Source: Pedobacter quisquiliarum (GTDB lineage Bacteria > Bacteroidota > Bacteroidia > Sphingobacteriales > Sphingobacteriaceae). From it: DNA of 64,000 nt. Within the stretch, counting starts at the first letter, position 1, and each line of letters opens with the position of its first letter. Location: NCBI RefSeq assembly GCF_014642175.1, contig NZ_BMIL01000008.1, positions 162,668-226,667 on the forward strand, given 5' to 3'. Below the pieces are notes generated by a model. That model was not told the DNA's origin. It did no database searches and worked only from the letters and a program-made list of their open reading frames with translations. Made by a program: the position numbers and the translations under genes. Shown piece after piece: positions 1 through 8,638 of this stretch.

Positions 1-1257
1 AGTAATTTTTTTCCATTTAGCAGCACCTTCACCAGTCATATACATGGTTACTTCAGGCTTGCCTTTCTGGTCATAATCATGACGAGCATCGCTGATGGCT
101 TCGCCACCTAGATCAGGTGCACCATTTGCATCAACATCTTTGATTGCATATAGTTCAAACACTTTGCTGCCTTCCATCGGCTTAACACTCCACATAAATT
201 TGAAGGTTGATGGAATGATCGGCGCAATTTCTGCTCTTTTCAGATAGCTGTTAACTTTCGCAGTATCTTTTTGAGCAACCCATCCAACAACTGGTCCTGG
301 ACGTAATGCCGGGCCATTTTGTCCCTGGTAAGTCGGGATGCTTAATACGGAGAACAATGGATTGTTTTTCGCAGCCTCTAATGTTTTCGCAGCAGAGTCA
401 GCGTTATTTGCTTTTTTTCCTAAGCCAGCAAGCTTGCTTCCTGCGTTTGCAGCAGTGGTATCAGTAGCTGCGGTAGCGGTTGTATCTTTAAGGGTTGAAG
501 CAAGTGTTTTATTGATGTTTTCTAATAAAGAATAAACTTCTTCATTTTGATATACTTGCCAGAACTGAAGTTCTGCAGATCCTTGTAGTAATTTGTGAAT
601 CCTTTCTTTATCCTGAACACCTGGCATCTCAATAAGGATACGGTTGGTACCTTCTTGTTTCTGCATGTTCGGACTTACCACACCAAAACCGTCAATACGG
701 CTACGGATAATGATAAATGAACGGTCGATAGCACTAGTAGCTTCTTTAGACAGGTAAGTTCTTACTTCAGAATTGCTCGCAGTTGATTTAAGCTGTTGTG
801 CATTATCCTGGTTTGCAAAGTAGTCTGCAAGTTTTACATTCGGATTTAGCTTTTCGAAGTTATTAACGAATAAGTTAATGAAGTCTTTACCGCCAGCATT
901 AAGTTCCGTTTGTGCATTTGCAACAGCCTGATTGAAGTTTGCGTCATCTGGGTTGCCAGCAAGAGATTTAACCAGTTCTGCTAGTGAAATCTCCATTGTA
1001 ACGTTCATACCACCTTTTAAATCCAGACCAAGGTTGATGGATTTTGATTTACAGAACTCGTAATCAAATCCGAAGATTGGATAAACGGGTACGGTGGACA
1101 TAGAATCCAGATAAGCTTTTTCCTTTTCAGGGTCGCCTTTCGCGTAAGCTTTAGCATTTTTCTCTACGTTCGAAGAAACCAGATTGAACGAGAGGGAATA
1201 CACACAGACAATACCTAAGAGTATTGCCATAAATTTAATAAAACCTTTACCTTGCAT
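1..1257 (-). CDS. secD: Protein translocase subunit SecD / SecDF, N-terminal part (runs off the window)
   Basis: The reading frame starts at an ATG at 1257 on the minus strand and stays open for 419 codons to the window edge, so the C-terminal part is missing. It begins with a short basic stretch and one hydrophobic segment (about residues 7-26), followed by a long periplasmic region. The NLGLDLKGGM segment near residue 77 and the SRIDGFGV segment are typical of SecD. SecD uses the proton-motive force to help pull proteins through SecYEG. In Bacteroidota it is usually fused to SecF, which would lie outside this window. An Ala/Thr/Asp-rich insert sits in the periplasmic domain (about residues 265-300). 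An exact TAnnTTTG box lies upstream at 1310-1317. The identification is confident; whether it is a SecDF fusion cannot be seen here. Confidence 0.93.
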   Translation of the reverse strand, partial: MQGKGFIKFMAILLGIVCVYSLSFNLVSSNVEKNAKAYAKGDPEKEKAYLDSMSTVPVYPIFGFDYEFCKSKSINLGLDLKGGMNVTMEISLAELVKSLAGNPDDANFNQAVANAQTELNAGGKDFINLFVNNFEKLNPNVKLADYFANQDNAQQLKSTASNSEVRTYLSKEATSAIDRSFIIIRSRIDGFGVVSPNMQKQEGTNRILIEMPGVQDKERIHKLLQGSAELQFWQVYQNEEVYSLLENINKTLASTLKDTTATAATDTTAANAGSKLAGLGKKANNADSAAKTLEAAKNNPLFSVLSIPTYQGQNGPALRPGPVVGWVAQKDTAKVNSYLKRAEIAPIIPSTFKFMWSVKPMEGSKVFELYAIKDVDANGAPDLGGEAISDARHDYDQKGKPEVTMYMTGEGAAKWKKIT

Positions 1258-1309
1258 TTGTTGTTTGTAATTATTGTCTATATGCTATAAATTTTTTTTA
1301 ACAAGTCGG

Positions 1310-1317
1310 CAAATCTA
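1310..1317 (-). promoter_or_regulatory. Putative -7 box (TAGATTTG) of the secD promoter
   Basis: Read on the minus strand this is TAGATTTG, an exact match to the Bacteroidota -7 consensus TAnnTTTG, about 52 bp before the secD start codon. I see no clear -33 TTG at the usual distance, so this is a motif-based guess. Confidence 0.4.
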
Positions 1318-1371
1318 ATTAAATTTTTAATTAATAGGCCACTTATCAAAGTTTTTCTTGGTGGTGCTCAA

Positions 1372-1857
1372 CTATTTACTTTCGAGCGTTATGAAGGAAA
1401 AATCGAGGGAATTTTTCTCATCTGCAGCATGATCTTCACGAGCCACTTCAGTCCATTTTTCAGGGTCCAGATCAGGGAAATAAGCATCGCCTTCAAAGGA
1501 TTTATGAACCCTGGTGAGGTAAATCTTATCCGTTCTGTCTAAAGCTGCCTTATAAATCTCAGCACCCCCGATTACGAAAACCTCAGCTTCATCATTACAC
1601 AGTTCCAAAGCCTGATCCAGGCTTTGCGTAACGGTTGCTCCATCAATTTTCAGGTCCTGATTCCGGGTGATAATGATGTTCCTACGGTTCGGCAATGGCT
1701 TGCCCATCGAATCGAAGGTTTTGCGACCCATGATGATGGTGTGCCCGGAAGTGATCGTCTTGAAGTGCTTCAAATCTGTAGGCAAGTGCCAAAGAAGTTG
1801 ATTATCTTTTCCAATAGCGTTGTTTGCAGCTGCTGCTACAACAAAAGTCACGATCAT
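1372..1857 (-). CDS. folA: Dihydrofolate reductase
   Basis: This 161-residue protein has the usual DHFR length and reduces dihydrofolate to tetrahydrofolate with NADPH. Visible motifs are the N-terminal [17 protein letters not shown] segment with the catalytic acid Asp28, the cofactor-binding GRKTFDSMG at 44-52, and VIGGAEIY near 95-102. Its start codon overlaps the thyA stop by 4 bp (ATGA), so it is translationally coupled to thymidylate synthase. That enzyme makes the dihydrofolate that FolA recycles. The thyA-folA pair is a classic operon. Confidence 0.97.
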   Translation of the reverse strand: MIVTFVVAAAANNAIGKDNQLLWHLPTDLKHFKTITSGHTIIMGRKTFDSMGKPLPNRRNIIITRNQDLKIDGATVTQSLDQALELCNDEAEVFVIGGAEIYKAALDRTDKIYLTRVHKSFEGDAYFPDLDPEKWTEVAREDHAADEKNSLDFSFITLESK

Positions 1858-2648
1858 ACGGCTACCTCTCCTTTAATATGTGGGTGTGCTTCGTAGTTTT
1901 CCAATGTGAAATCTTCATAGCGAAAGGCGAAGATATCCTTGACATCCGGATTGATCTTCATCTGCGGCAAGGGCTTCGGCGCTCTCGTCAACTGCAACTT
2001 CGCCTGCTCAATGTGGTTGTTGTAGATATGTGCATCGCCAAGGGTATGAATAAATTCACCCACTTTCAGGTCACACACCTGCGCAACCATCATGGTCAGC
2101 AACGCATAAGACGCAATGTTGAAAGGCACGCCAAGGAAGATGTCTGCGCTGCGTTGATAAAGCTGGCAGCTTAACTTACCATCGGCCACGTAAAACTGGA
2201 ACAAGGCATGGCAGGGCGGAAGTTTCATGTTTTCAATTTCCGCGACGTTCCATGCAGAAACCATGATCCTGCGTGAATCGGGGTTCTCCTTCAGGGTTTT
2301 GATTACCTGTGCAATCTGATCGATGTGTCGCCCGTCGGCCGTAGGCCATGAACGCCACTGCGCACCATACACCGGGCCAAGGTTGCCTTGCTCGTCTGCC
2401 CACTCATCCCAGATCCGTACGTTGTTATCTTTAAGGTATTTGATATTGGTGTCCCCTTGAAGGAACCAGATCAATTCGTGGATGATGGATTTTAGGTGTA
2501 GTTTCTTGGTGGTCACCATTGGAAAACCATCTTCCAGGTTAAAGCGCATCTGGTGCCCAAAAACGCTGATGGTGCCGGTACCGGTGCGGTCATGCTTCTG
2601 TGTGCCATGATCCAGCACATGTTGCATTAAATCTAAATACTGTCTCAT
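1854..2648 (-). CDS. thyA: Thymidylate synthase
   Basis: This 264-residue protein has the same length as the E. coli enzyme. It methylates dUMP to dTMP with methylene-tetrahydrofolate and releases dihydrofolate. The active-site Cys146 lies in [12 protein letters not shown], the dUMP-binding arginines in [11 protein letters not shown] are present, and the N-terminal RTGTGT phosphate loop is intact. It is the first gene of a two-gene operon with folA, which it overlaps by 4 bp. A TAGTTTTG box at 2706-2713 may be its promoter. Confidence 0.98.
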   Translation of the reverse strand: MRQYLDLMQHVLDHGTQKHDRTGTGTISVFGHQMRFNLEDGFPMVTTKKLHLKSIIHELIWFLQGDTNIKYLKDNNVRIWDEWADEQGNLGPVYGAQWRSWPTADGRHIDQIAQVIKTLKENPDSRRIMVSAWNVAEIENMKLPPCHALFQFYVADGKLSCQLYQRSADIFLGVPFNIASYALLTMMVAQVCDLKVGEFIHTLGDAHIYNNHIEQAKLQLTRAPKPLPQMKINPDVKDIFAFRYEDFTLENYEAHPHIKGEVAV

Positions 2649-2705
2649 TTTCTTATCGAGAACGGCGCGGGCGCCATTATCTTATATATGTATATGCTCT
2701 TCTTA

Positions 2706-2713
2706 CAAAACTA
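2706..2713 (-). promoter_or_regulatory. Putative -7 box (TAGTTTTG) of the thyA-folA operon
   Basis: The minus strand reads TAGTTTTG, an exact TAnnTTTG match, about 57 bp before the thyA start. No -33 TTG is seen at the usual 19-21 bp spacing, so support is limited to the -7 motif and its position. Confidence 0.4.
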
Positions 2714-2849
2714 TCATAATTTATCCAATGTAGCCCTTTGCTGCGCGATTTCTTCTCCGCTGCGCGCGGATGTTGCGCAGCCTGCCCGCAATATTCATAT
2801 AATGTGTTACAAGCCTACGACATTGCTCCCGGCTTTACCAGTCTTTTTG

Positions 2850-2857
2850 TAAGTTTG
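2850..2857 (+). promoter_or_regulatory. Putative -7 box (TAAGTTTG) of the ispE operon
   Basis: TAAGTTTG exactly matches the Bacteroidota -7 consensus and lies 27 bp before the ispE ATG at 2885. A TTG occurs at 2823-2825, but 24 bp upstream is longer than the usual spacing. The position supports the downstream ATG as the real ispE start. Confidence 0.45.
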
Positions 2858-2884
2858 CTACATACAAGAAAAAACAAAAGGCTC

Positions 2885-3688
2885 ATGCTTGCATTTGCAA
2901 ATGCTAAAATTAACATCGGTTTAAACGTTACAGAAAAGCTGCCAGATGGCTATCACAACATTCAAACCGTATTCTATCCAATCGAGCTGCACGATGTCGT
3001 GGAGCTCACAGATGCTACAACCACCACCTGCGTGGTTTCGGGGATCGACAATCTGGGCAACCCCGAGGAAAACATCTGCTACAAAGCCTTTCGGCTGTTA
3101 CAGCGCGAGTACAACTTTCCGGAGCAGCAGATTACGCTCCTGAAGCAGATTCCGGTTGGCGCAGGACTTGGCGGGGGTTCATCTGATGCGGCGCAGCTCA
3201 TCAAAATTATCAACAAGAAATTCAATTTAGGTTTAACAGTTCCTGAAATGGAACAGTACGCTTCGGCGCTTGGTGCCGACTGTGCGTTCTTTATCGAGAA
3301 CAAACCAGTTTATGCAGTTGGCAGGGGCGATCAATTTCAGCCAGTCGGTCTAGACCTATCCGCCTACAACATCGTACTGGTAAAGCCCGACATTCACGTC
3401 TCTACCGCAGAAGCCTACGCGGGTATGCAGCCGCTACCTCATGAAGAGCATCTACCAGCGTTGGTACAGCAGCCGGTGGAAACCTGGAAAGACCAGGTGA
3501 AAAATGATTTTGAACGGATGGTCTTCGAGAAATATCCAGCCATTGCAGACGTTAAACAGAAGTTGTATGCTGCCGGCGCCTTATATGCCGCCATGAGCGG
3601 AAGCGGTTCTTCCGTGTACGGCATCTTCAATGGACCAGTAGCCCTACCTGAATTGGAGCAGCACAACAAAGTATACTATAACCTATAA
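2885..3688 (+). CDS. ispE: 4-diphosphocytidyl-2-C-methyl-D-erythritol kinase
   Basis: This GHMP-family kinase phosphorylates CDP-methylerythritol in the MEP route to isoprenoid precursors. The frame is open from 2738, but the ATG at 2885 is chosen because the family starts with the AFANAKINIGL-type strand. Downstream of it are the catalytic region around Lys8, the ATP-binding PVGAGLGGGSSDAAQ loop (about 90-104), Asp132, and the third motif AAMSGSGSSVYGIF near the C-terminus. The upstream 49 codons look like leader DNA and contain the likely promoter box. At 267 residues it fits the family. It is followed after 3 bp by the OsmC-like gene. Confidence 0.95.
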   Translation: MLAFANAKINIGLNVTEKLPDGYHNIQTVFYPIELHDVVELTDATTTTCVVSGIDNLGNPEENICYKAFRLLQREYNFPEQQITLLKQIPVGAGLGGGSSDAAQLIKIINKKFNLGLTVPEMEQYASALGADCAFFIENKPVYAVGRGDQFQPVGLDLSAYNIVLVKPDIHVSTAEAYAGMQPLPHEEHLPALVQQPVETWKDQVKNDFERMVFEKYPAIADVKQKLYAAGALYAAMSGSGSSVYGIFNGPVALPELEQHNKVYYNL

Positions 3689-3691
3689 ACT

Positions 3692-4111
3692 ATGATGGAG
3701 ATCAACCTGATCCGGAAAAATAAGAAATTCAACTTTGAAGCGGTAAACCCGTCCGGGCAGACTGTAGAGCTAGATGCGAAACCCGAAATTGGTGGGGAAG
3801 GTAAAGGCTTCCGCCCGATGGAAATGCTGTTGGTTGGTCTTGGTGGCTGCAGCGGCATTGACATGGTCAATGTCCTGCAGAAGCAGAAGGAACCACTGGA
3901 CGATGTAAAAATTAAGATCAGTGCCTCCCGGCGTGATAACGAGATGCCGCCCATCTTTGAAGAAATAAACATCCATTTCGATCTTTTTGGCGCATTGAGC
4001 CAGCAAAAGGTTGAACGCGCTTTAGCGCTTACCTTTGAAAAATACTGCTCCGTGTCCAATATTCTTGGCCGCTCAGCAACATTGAAATATACTTATACGA
4101 TTCATCCCTAA
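3692..4111 (+). CDS. OsmC-family protein (peroxide-reductase-like)
   Basis: This 139-residue protein has the OsmC/Ohr fold. Two cysteines sit in the conserved places: Cys53 in GLGGCSGIDMVNVL and Cys119 in FEKYCSVSN. In OsmC and Ohr this pair reduces organic peroxides. The sequence is closer to the short YhfA-type subgroup, whose natural substrate is not settled. The gene is packed between ispE and metZ with 3-bp gaps on both sides, so the three genes are very probably co-transcribed. Two adjacent Met codons (3692 and 3695) could serve as start. Confidence 0.88.
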   Translation: MMEINLIRKNKKFNFEAVNPSGQTVELDAKPEIGGEGKGFRPMEMLLVGLGGCSGIDMVNVLQKQKEPLDDVKIKISASRRDNEMPPIFEEINIHFDLFGALSQQKVERALALTFEKYCSVSNILGRSATLKYTYTIHP

Positions 4112-4114
4112 ACC

Positions 4115-5281
4115 ATGTCAGAAGAAAATTTTGAAACCATTGCGATCCGTTTGCAAGCCGAACGCAGCCAGTATAAAGAACACTCGGTACCGCTTTACCT
4201 AACATCCAGCTACAAGTTTGATGATGCAGAAGACATGCGTGCCTTGTTTGCTGCAGAGAAAGAAGGTAATGTGTACAGCAGATACGCCAATCCGAATACT
4301 TCAGAGCTTATCGAAAAGATGGCGGCGCTTGAAGGCGCCGAGACGGGTTGGGTAACGGCGACCGGTATGGCAGCAATTTTCACCACGCTGGCAACATTCC
4401 TGCAAAACGGGGATCATGTGCTTTCCAGCAGATCTGTTTTTGGTAGCACGCACCAGTTGCTTACCGCGGTGTTCCCTAAATGGGGCATCACCTACTCTTA
4501 CGCAGATCTGGACAAGCCAGAGCAATGGACCGAAGGCATCAAGGAAAATACGAAAGTGATCTTTGTAGAAACCCCTTCAAACCCGGGCATCGACATTATC
4601 GATTTACAATGGTTGGCAGATCTGGCCAAAGAACATAAAATCTTGCTGGTGGTGGATAACTGCTTCGCCACGCCATACCTGCAACAACCACTAAAACTCG
4701 GTGCCGACATTTCCATACATTCCGCTACCAAATACATCGATGGCCAGGGGCGTACCCTCGGCGGGATTATTCTGGGATCCGCGGAGCTGATGAAGCAGAT
4801 TGAAGGGTTTGCGAGACACTCCGGGCCGGCAATGTCGCCTTTTAATGCATGGTTGTTGTCTAAGAGTCTCGAAACTTTAGCTGTGCGCATGGACAGGCAC
4901 TGTGAAAATGCTTTGAAAGTTGCGACCTTCTTAGAAAGCCAGTCCAACGTGAAAAAAGTGATGTACCCATTTTTGCAATCGCATCCGCAATATGAAATTG
5001 CCAGAAAGCAGATGAAGCAAGGTGGAGGCATCGTGACCTTCGTGATCGAAGGTGGTGTGCAGGCGGCTGCAGGATTTATGGATAAACTGAAGATGTTCTC
5101 CATATCGGCAAATCTTGGCGACACGCGTTCTATTGCAACGCATCCGGCAACCAGTACCCATTCCAAACTCACCGAAGCCCAGCGCCAGGAAGTTGGTATA
5201 GAACAAGGGACTATACGCTTGTCCATCGGTCTGGAACATGTCGACGACATTCTTAAAGATATTCAGCAGGCGCTTAGTTAA
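4115..5281 (+). CDS. metZ: Trans-sulfuration PLP enzyme, probable O-succinylhomoserine sulfhydrylase
   Basis: This 388-residue protein belongs to the Cys/Met-metabolism PLP-dependent family (CGS/CBL/MetY/MetZ). The PLP lysine is Lys206 in HSATKYIDGQGR. YSRYANPNT near 54-62 and ETPSNPG near 152-158 are family motifs. The family members differ in acyl-homoserine donor and in whether cysteine or sulfide is the acceptor. The GQGR sequence after the lysine and the overall length favour the MetZ type, which makes homocysteine directly from sulfide. Cystathionine gamma-lyase or gamma-synthase activity cannot be excluded. It is last in the ispE operon and is followed by a strong terminator. Confidence 0.85.
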   Translation: MSEENFETIAIRLQAERSQYKEHSVPLYLTSSYKFDDAEDMRALFAAEKEGNVYSRYANPNTSELIEKMAALEGAETGWVTATGMAAIFTTLATFLQNGDHVLSSRSVFGSTHQLLTAVFPKWGITYSYADLDKPEQWTEGIKENTKVIFVETPSNPGIDIIDLQWLADLAKEHKILLVVDNCFATPYLQQPLKLGADISIHSATKYIDGQGRTLGGIILGSAELMKQIEGFARHSGPAMSPFNAWLLSKSLETLAVRMDRHCENALKVATFLESQSNVKKVMYPFLQSHPQYEIARKQMKQGGGIVTFVIEGGVQAAAGFMDKLKMFSISANLGDTRSIATHPATSTHSKLTEAQRQEVGIEQGTIRLSIGLEHVDDILKDIQQALS

Positions 5282-5300
5282 TACTTGCTTTTCATTTTTT

Positions 5301-5336
5301 AAAAGCTGTTCGGTTTTACTGAACAGCTTTTTTTGT
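5301..5336 (+). terminator. Rho-independent terminator after metZ
   Basis: A perfect hairpin AAAAGCTGTTC / GAACAGCTTTT with a 9-nt loop runs into seven T residues, 20 bp after the metZ stop. Confidence 0.92.
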
Positions 5337-5394
5337 GCCCTGCTCAAATCGAGGATAGCCATGTGCATATTCCATAACTGCACAAGAGCTGTAC

Positions 5395-5466
5395 AACACC
5401 TTCCACACGTATTGCGTGGGTGAGGTGTGGGCCAGGTGTGGAGCAGGTGTGTTCCAGCTGTGCTTG
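5395..5466 (+). repeat. 71-bp intergenic repeat, copy A (11-bp heptamer array with hairpin)
   Basis: This is the first of three copies of an interspersed repeat (others at 24792-24862 and 55236-55306). The core is 5396-5466. Four direct units start at 5423, 5434, 5445 and 5456, each made of AGGTGTG (last one AGCTGTG) plus four variable bases, so the period is exactly 11 bp. To the left, ACACCT at 5396 is an inverted copy that can pair with the first direct unit. Inside it CACAC and GTGGG flank a 7-nt loop, with one mismatch. The copy sits between the metZ terminator and the terminator of the opposing LapA-like gene, outside any recognised coding region. Confidence 0.9.
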
Positions 5467-5484
5467 ATTCCTCTATGAAGGGGC

Positions 5485-5524
5485 AAATAAAAAGCGCGTG
5501 GCTCTCTTGGGAGAAGCACGCGCT
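5485..5524 (-). terminator. Terminator of the LapA-like gene
   Basis: Read on the minus strand, the stem AGCGCGTG / CACGCGCT is followed by TTTTTATTT. It lies just downstream of the stop at 5550. Confidence 0.88.
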
Positions 5525-5549
5525 AGGGTGTAAGTATCGGGTGTTAATG

Positions 5550-5822
5550 TTAGCTGATGTATTTGCGATCTTCTTCGCTAAGGTGATCCTTGTTTTGATC
5601 GTTAGCATCGAACCGGTCGTCATAAGTGGTTACCGTTGTTCTTGGCTTTGCAACAATGTAGCCGAGTACAAAACCGATGAAGGTGCACACGCCGATGACC
5701 ACAAGCTTTGAAACCTCTGCTGTGGTAAATATGAAATTAAACTCAACAGCATCGGTGTTTATGACTAAGAAGACGGTAACGAGGGCCGTGAAGGCGATGA
5801 TAAATAAGGTTTTTATACGCAT
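5550..5822 (-). CDS. LapA-domain (DUF1049) small membrane protein
   Basis: This 90-residue protein has two hydrophobic segments (about 4-22 and 38-58) and a charged Asp/Lys-rich tail. This is the layout of LapA/DUF1049 proteins. In enterobacteria LapA works with LapB in controlling lipopolysaccharide synthesis; in Bacteroidota its role is unproven and no lapB is visible here. It begins 5 bp after the stop of the large metallopeptidase gene and probably shares its transcript. A clear terminator follows. Confidence 0.75.
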   Translation of the reverse strand: MRIKTLFIIAFTALVTVFLVINTDAVEFNFIFTTAEVSKLVVIGVCTFIGFVLGYIVAKPRTTVTTYDDRFDANDQNKDHLSEEDRKYIS

Positions 5823-5827
5823 GTGGA

Positions 5828-8638
5828 TCAGAAACTATAGTTCAACAACAATTCAAATATAGGATTATGCTTGTAAAGCTTGTTGACCAGCACAATTCTT
5901 GTGCCCAGGTCTATGTTGGGCTGGTAACGCAGTACATTCATGTCTGCGTGCAGCTCCAGTCCATACGTCTTGGGTTGCAGGAGGGAAGTTTCCCTTCCGA
6001 TGTTTTCGTAATGGCAGAACATGCCGCCGCGAATGTTCCTGATGTAGGCAAGGGGGCCAAGTTCGGCATCCGGAAAGGCAATGGGAAACCGGTAGTTGAA
6101 CAGCAGCGTGTTTTTAAGCCTGCTTCTTGCCTGGATGTTGTTGTAGCCATACACGGTATTGATTTCCGTATTGTACTGCCGCACCCCGGATGCCTCCTGA
6201 AAGTTGAAGTTAGCGAGGAAGCTATGATTTCGCGCGATGCCCGGAAAATACAGGAAAGCTTCTGTAGAAAATAAATCTCCGCCTAAGCGAGTGTCGAAAG
6301 GTTGATGGAAATATTTCAGCCGAAGGATCTGTCCCCATCTTGGCGCCACGTCACGTTCTGCCTGCCGGATGCTGTGCTGTAAAGTGAGTCCATAGTTCAG
6401 CGGGAAATTTAGAGTCGTGTTGAAGCTCGATGGTAAGTTCTCGAGCATGTAGCGTTTGGTGTAGCTGGTGCCAACATTTGCGGAAATGTTGTAGTTGTGG
6501 TTTAGCGCACTGAAACTTATCGGAACCCGCGCGTTTATGCCGATGTAGTTTTCACGCCAGTCGCCCTGCTTGATGACTTTGTTCGAATTGTAAAAATTCC
6601 TTCTTGGGCGGTTCTCGTAATTAACGGTGAAAACTGGGAAGAAGCTTTTAATGGAAAGTCCGGCGTTGTATCCAAATCTGTTCAGGTCGCGATAGTAGTC
6701 TACCCCGGTGAAAAAACTCACGGTGTTCAGGAGGTTGTCCGACTGGAGTTGCAGACCTCCGGTATAGCTGTCGTCGATGGTCGGGATAATGCTATGAAAA
6801 TTGAAGAGCTGTGTGAATTTCTTGTACGGCTTGGAAGGGTAGATGCTGTCGGGAATGTTTGCGAAAACATCCCAGGTTTGCTCCTGTGCTTTGGCGGCTT
6901 CGCCGAAGAAAACAAAATTGTCCGCTTCTACTTTTTGTGGATTAAAGGGACTCGTTGCAATCTCAAAACCCTGGGGCGTGTAGTTGCTGAAGACAAATTC
7001 CGTGTCGTTTTTACCTGGACCCATGTGAAAAGCGCCGAATTTAGAGGCGCTCAGAGCCATTATCTCGCGCGAGTTGATGTTCAAGTAGTAAACATTATCT
7101 AAGCCGCTGTAATGGGCGTTAAATGCGATTCCTTCCTTGTAAAACACCGGTTTGCTGATCTGTTGGCGGGTTTTCTTGATCAATTCGAGCTTTTTGCCGG
7201 ATTTTTCCTCCAGCCATAAAGACTTCCCTTTTTCGGACACACTGATGTAAGTGATGGTATTTCCGTCCGGATGGTAGGCCGGTGTTTGCAGGATAAGGTT
7301 GTCATTATTCTCAAATTTGTGCAGGATTTCCGCCGTGTTTGCATCGAGTTCAACGAGGTTAAACTGATTTGATAAATCGACCTGAACGGCGATAATTTTC
7401 TTTCCATCCGGCGAGAGGGTAGGGGAGAAGAGCCGTGATTTAAAACGTAATTGTTTGTAGGTTTTAGTGCTGATGTTGTAAGTGCAGATAACGCTGAAAC
7501 TTTCCTGTCGATATCGTGGATTATACCTGATCTCATCCCATACAATTACATCTTGGTTTATGCTGAACCAAGGCTGTTCCTGGTAACCTATTTTTAAAAT
7601 TGATTTTTCATTTTTATTGCTGTCTATGATTACGAATTCCGGTGTTGTTGCCTTGCTTCTTTTTAATGCAATGATGTTTTTGTTTTCTAACGTAACCGGT
7701 AATAAATAGTCGGTCAAAAAGGTTTGCGTTTTTGTTTTTGAAGGGTACGTTTTAGTGTTCGATAAGCTGTCTTGTTTTTTCCATTGTTCAGCGATTAATG
7801 TTTGTGTTTCCTTGTACCAGGTTTCGGTATTTTTACCGGTGTATTTTTTTAGGCTTTTAGAGAAGGGATAAATTCTTAATGGATGTTTTTTTATGTCGGT
7901 GAGTACGCTATCAAAAACTGATTTACCGAATTGGGTTCTGATGTTGGTACTTAAAAGATAACCCAACTGATAATAACCAGGTGTTACGTCTTTCGAAGAA
8001 CCGAATTGTGCTTTACTATAACTATACTTTTTTCCACTTAACAGGTTTGCACGGTAGGGCATAATCCAGGCTGGTTGTCTGCCGCGCCCCGCGTTCGTTA
8101 ATGCAGTCTCTGTTGTTACCGCATCCCCTTCAAAGAACCACAGGGGGATAGAAGCGCCCATCCAGGCGAAATAGACCAGTTCAGGGAAGGGTTTGTGTTG
8201 TATGCCGCTGAGCTTATCATACTGCGCAACATGGCGCAATTCATGGACGGCAAGGTTGTTCAACCAATCCTGACTATCGAAGGCTTGGGGAGGGGTAGTA
8301 AAGAACTCCGATTTCTTCGGACCGAGTTGCACAAAACCGTTCGCGATAACGCCCCGGTTTTGCAAAACAATAGGGAGCCGCGTTGTACTTGTATTCAGGC
8401 TTGCGCCTTCTTTCGCGTAGATGAAGGGCAGTGTATTGGCCATACGCTGTCCCTCACGCTCCAGTTCGCGTGGATAAATGATTTTAAAACCTCCTGCTTC
8501 AATCTGGCGCCATTTTACACTAAGTGGGTTTTGTTCTCCGTTGAACAATTGGGCCTTTAGTGGTAGTGAGGTTAAAGTTAAACAGGATAATGTTATAGTA
8601 CTGATAAGTAGAGTTCTATGCGTTATTTTAAATGGCAT
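5828..8638 (-). CDS. Secreted outer-membrane HExxH metallopeptidase with beta-propeller and C-terminal barrel
   Basis: This 936-residue protein starts with a signal peptide ending near residue 29 (LPLKAQ). A zinc-peptidase-like domain follows, with HELRH at 132-136 and a downstream glutamate in WFFEGDA (Glu170). That arrangement matches gluzincin-type metallopeptidases. The middle (about 310-560) contains repeated TolB/WD40-like strands such as FSPTLSPDGKKIIAV. The last third is rich in alternating aromatic strands and ends in LLNYSF with a terminal Phe, as expected for an outer-membrane barrel. The architecture suggests a surface or periplasmic-face protease fused to its own anchor. Substrate and activity are unknown; the assignment rests on motifs. 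The LapA-like gene follows after 5 bp. Confidence 0.75.
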   Translation of the reverse strand: MPFKITHRTLLISTITLSCLTLTSLPLKAQLFNGEQNPLSVKWRQIEAGGFKIIYPRELEREGQRMANTLPFIYAKEGASLNTSTTRLPIVLQNRGVIANGFVQLGPKKSEFFTTPPQAFDSQDWLNNLAVHELRHVAQYDKLSGIQHKPFPELVYFAWMGASIPLWFFEGDAVTTETALTNAGRGRQPAWIMPYRANLLSGKKYSYSKAQFGSSKDVTPGYYQLGYLLSTNIRTQFGKSVFDSVLTDIKKHPLRIYPFSKSLKKYTGKNTETWYKETQTLIAEQWKKQDSLSNTKTYPSKTKTQTFLTDYLLPVTLENKNIIALKRSKATTPEFVIIDSNKNEKSILKIGYQEQPWFSINQDVIVWDEIRYNPRYRQESFSVICTYNISTKTYKQLRFKSRLFSPTLSPDGKKIIAVQVDLSNQFNLVELDANTAEILHKFENNDNLILQTPAYHPDGNTITYISVSEKGKSLWLEEKSGKKLELIKKTRQQISKPVFYKEGIAFNAHYSGLDNVYYLNINSREIMALSASKFGAFHMGPGKNDTEFVFSNYTPQGFEIATSPFNPQKVEADNFVFFGEAAKAQEQTWDVFANIPDSIYPSKPYKKFTQLFNFHSIIPTIDDSYTGGLQLQSDNLLNTVSFFTGVDYYRDLNRFGYNAGLSIKSFFPVFTVNYENRPRRNFYNSNKVIKQGDWRENYIGINARVPISFSALNHNYNISANVGTSYTKRYMLENLPSSFNTTLNFPLNYGLTLQHSIRQAERDVAPRWGQILRLKYFHQPFDTRLGGDLFSTEAFLYFPGIARNHSFLANFNFQEASGVRQYNTEINTVYGYNNIQARSRLKNTLLFNYRFPIAFPDAELGPLAYIRNIRGGMFCHYENIGRETSLLQPKTYGLELHADMNVLRYQPNIDLGTRIVLVNKLYKHNPIFELLLNYSF

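Noticed and set aside
4498..5250. Long minus-strand open frame (250 codons) opposite metZ
   Set aside because: It mirrors the metZ coding frame, has Ser/Cys/Met-rich shadow composition and no domain; metZ is clearly the gene.
5395..5466. CRISPR array
   Set aside because: Units are 11 bp with 4-bp variable parts; there are no 25-40-bp repeats or spacers and no cas genes.
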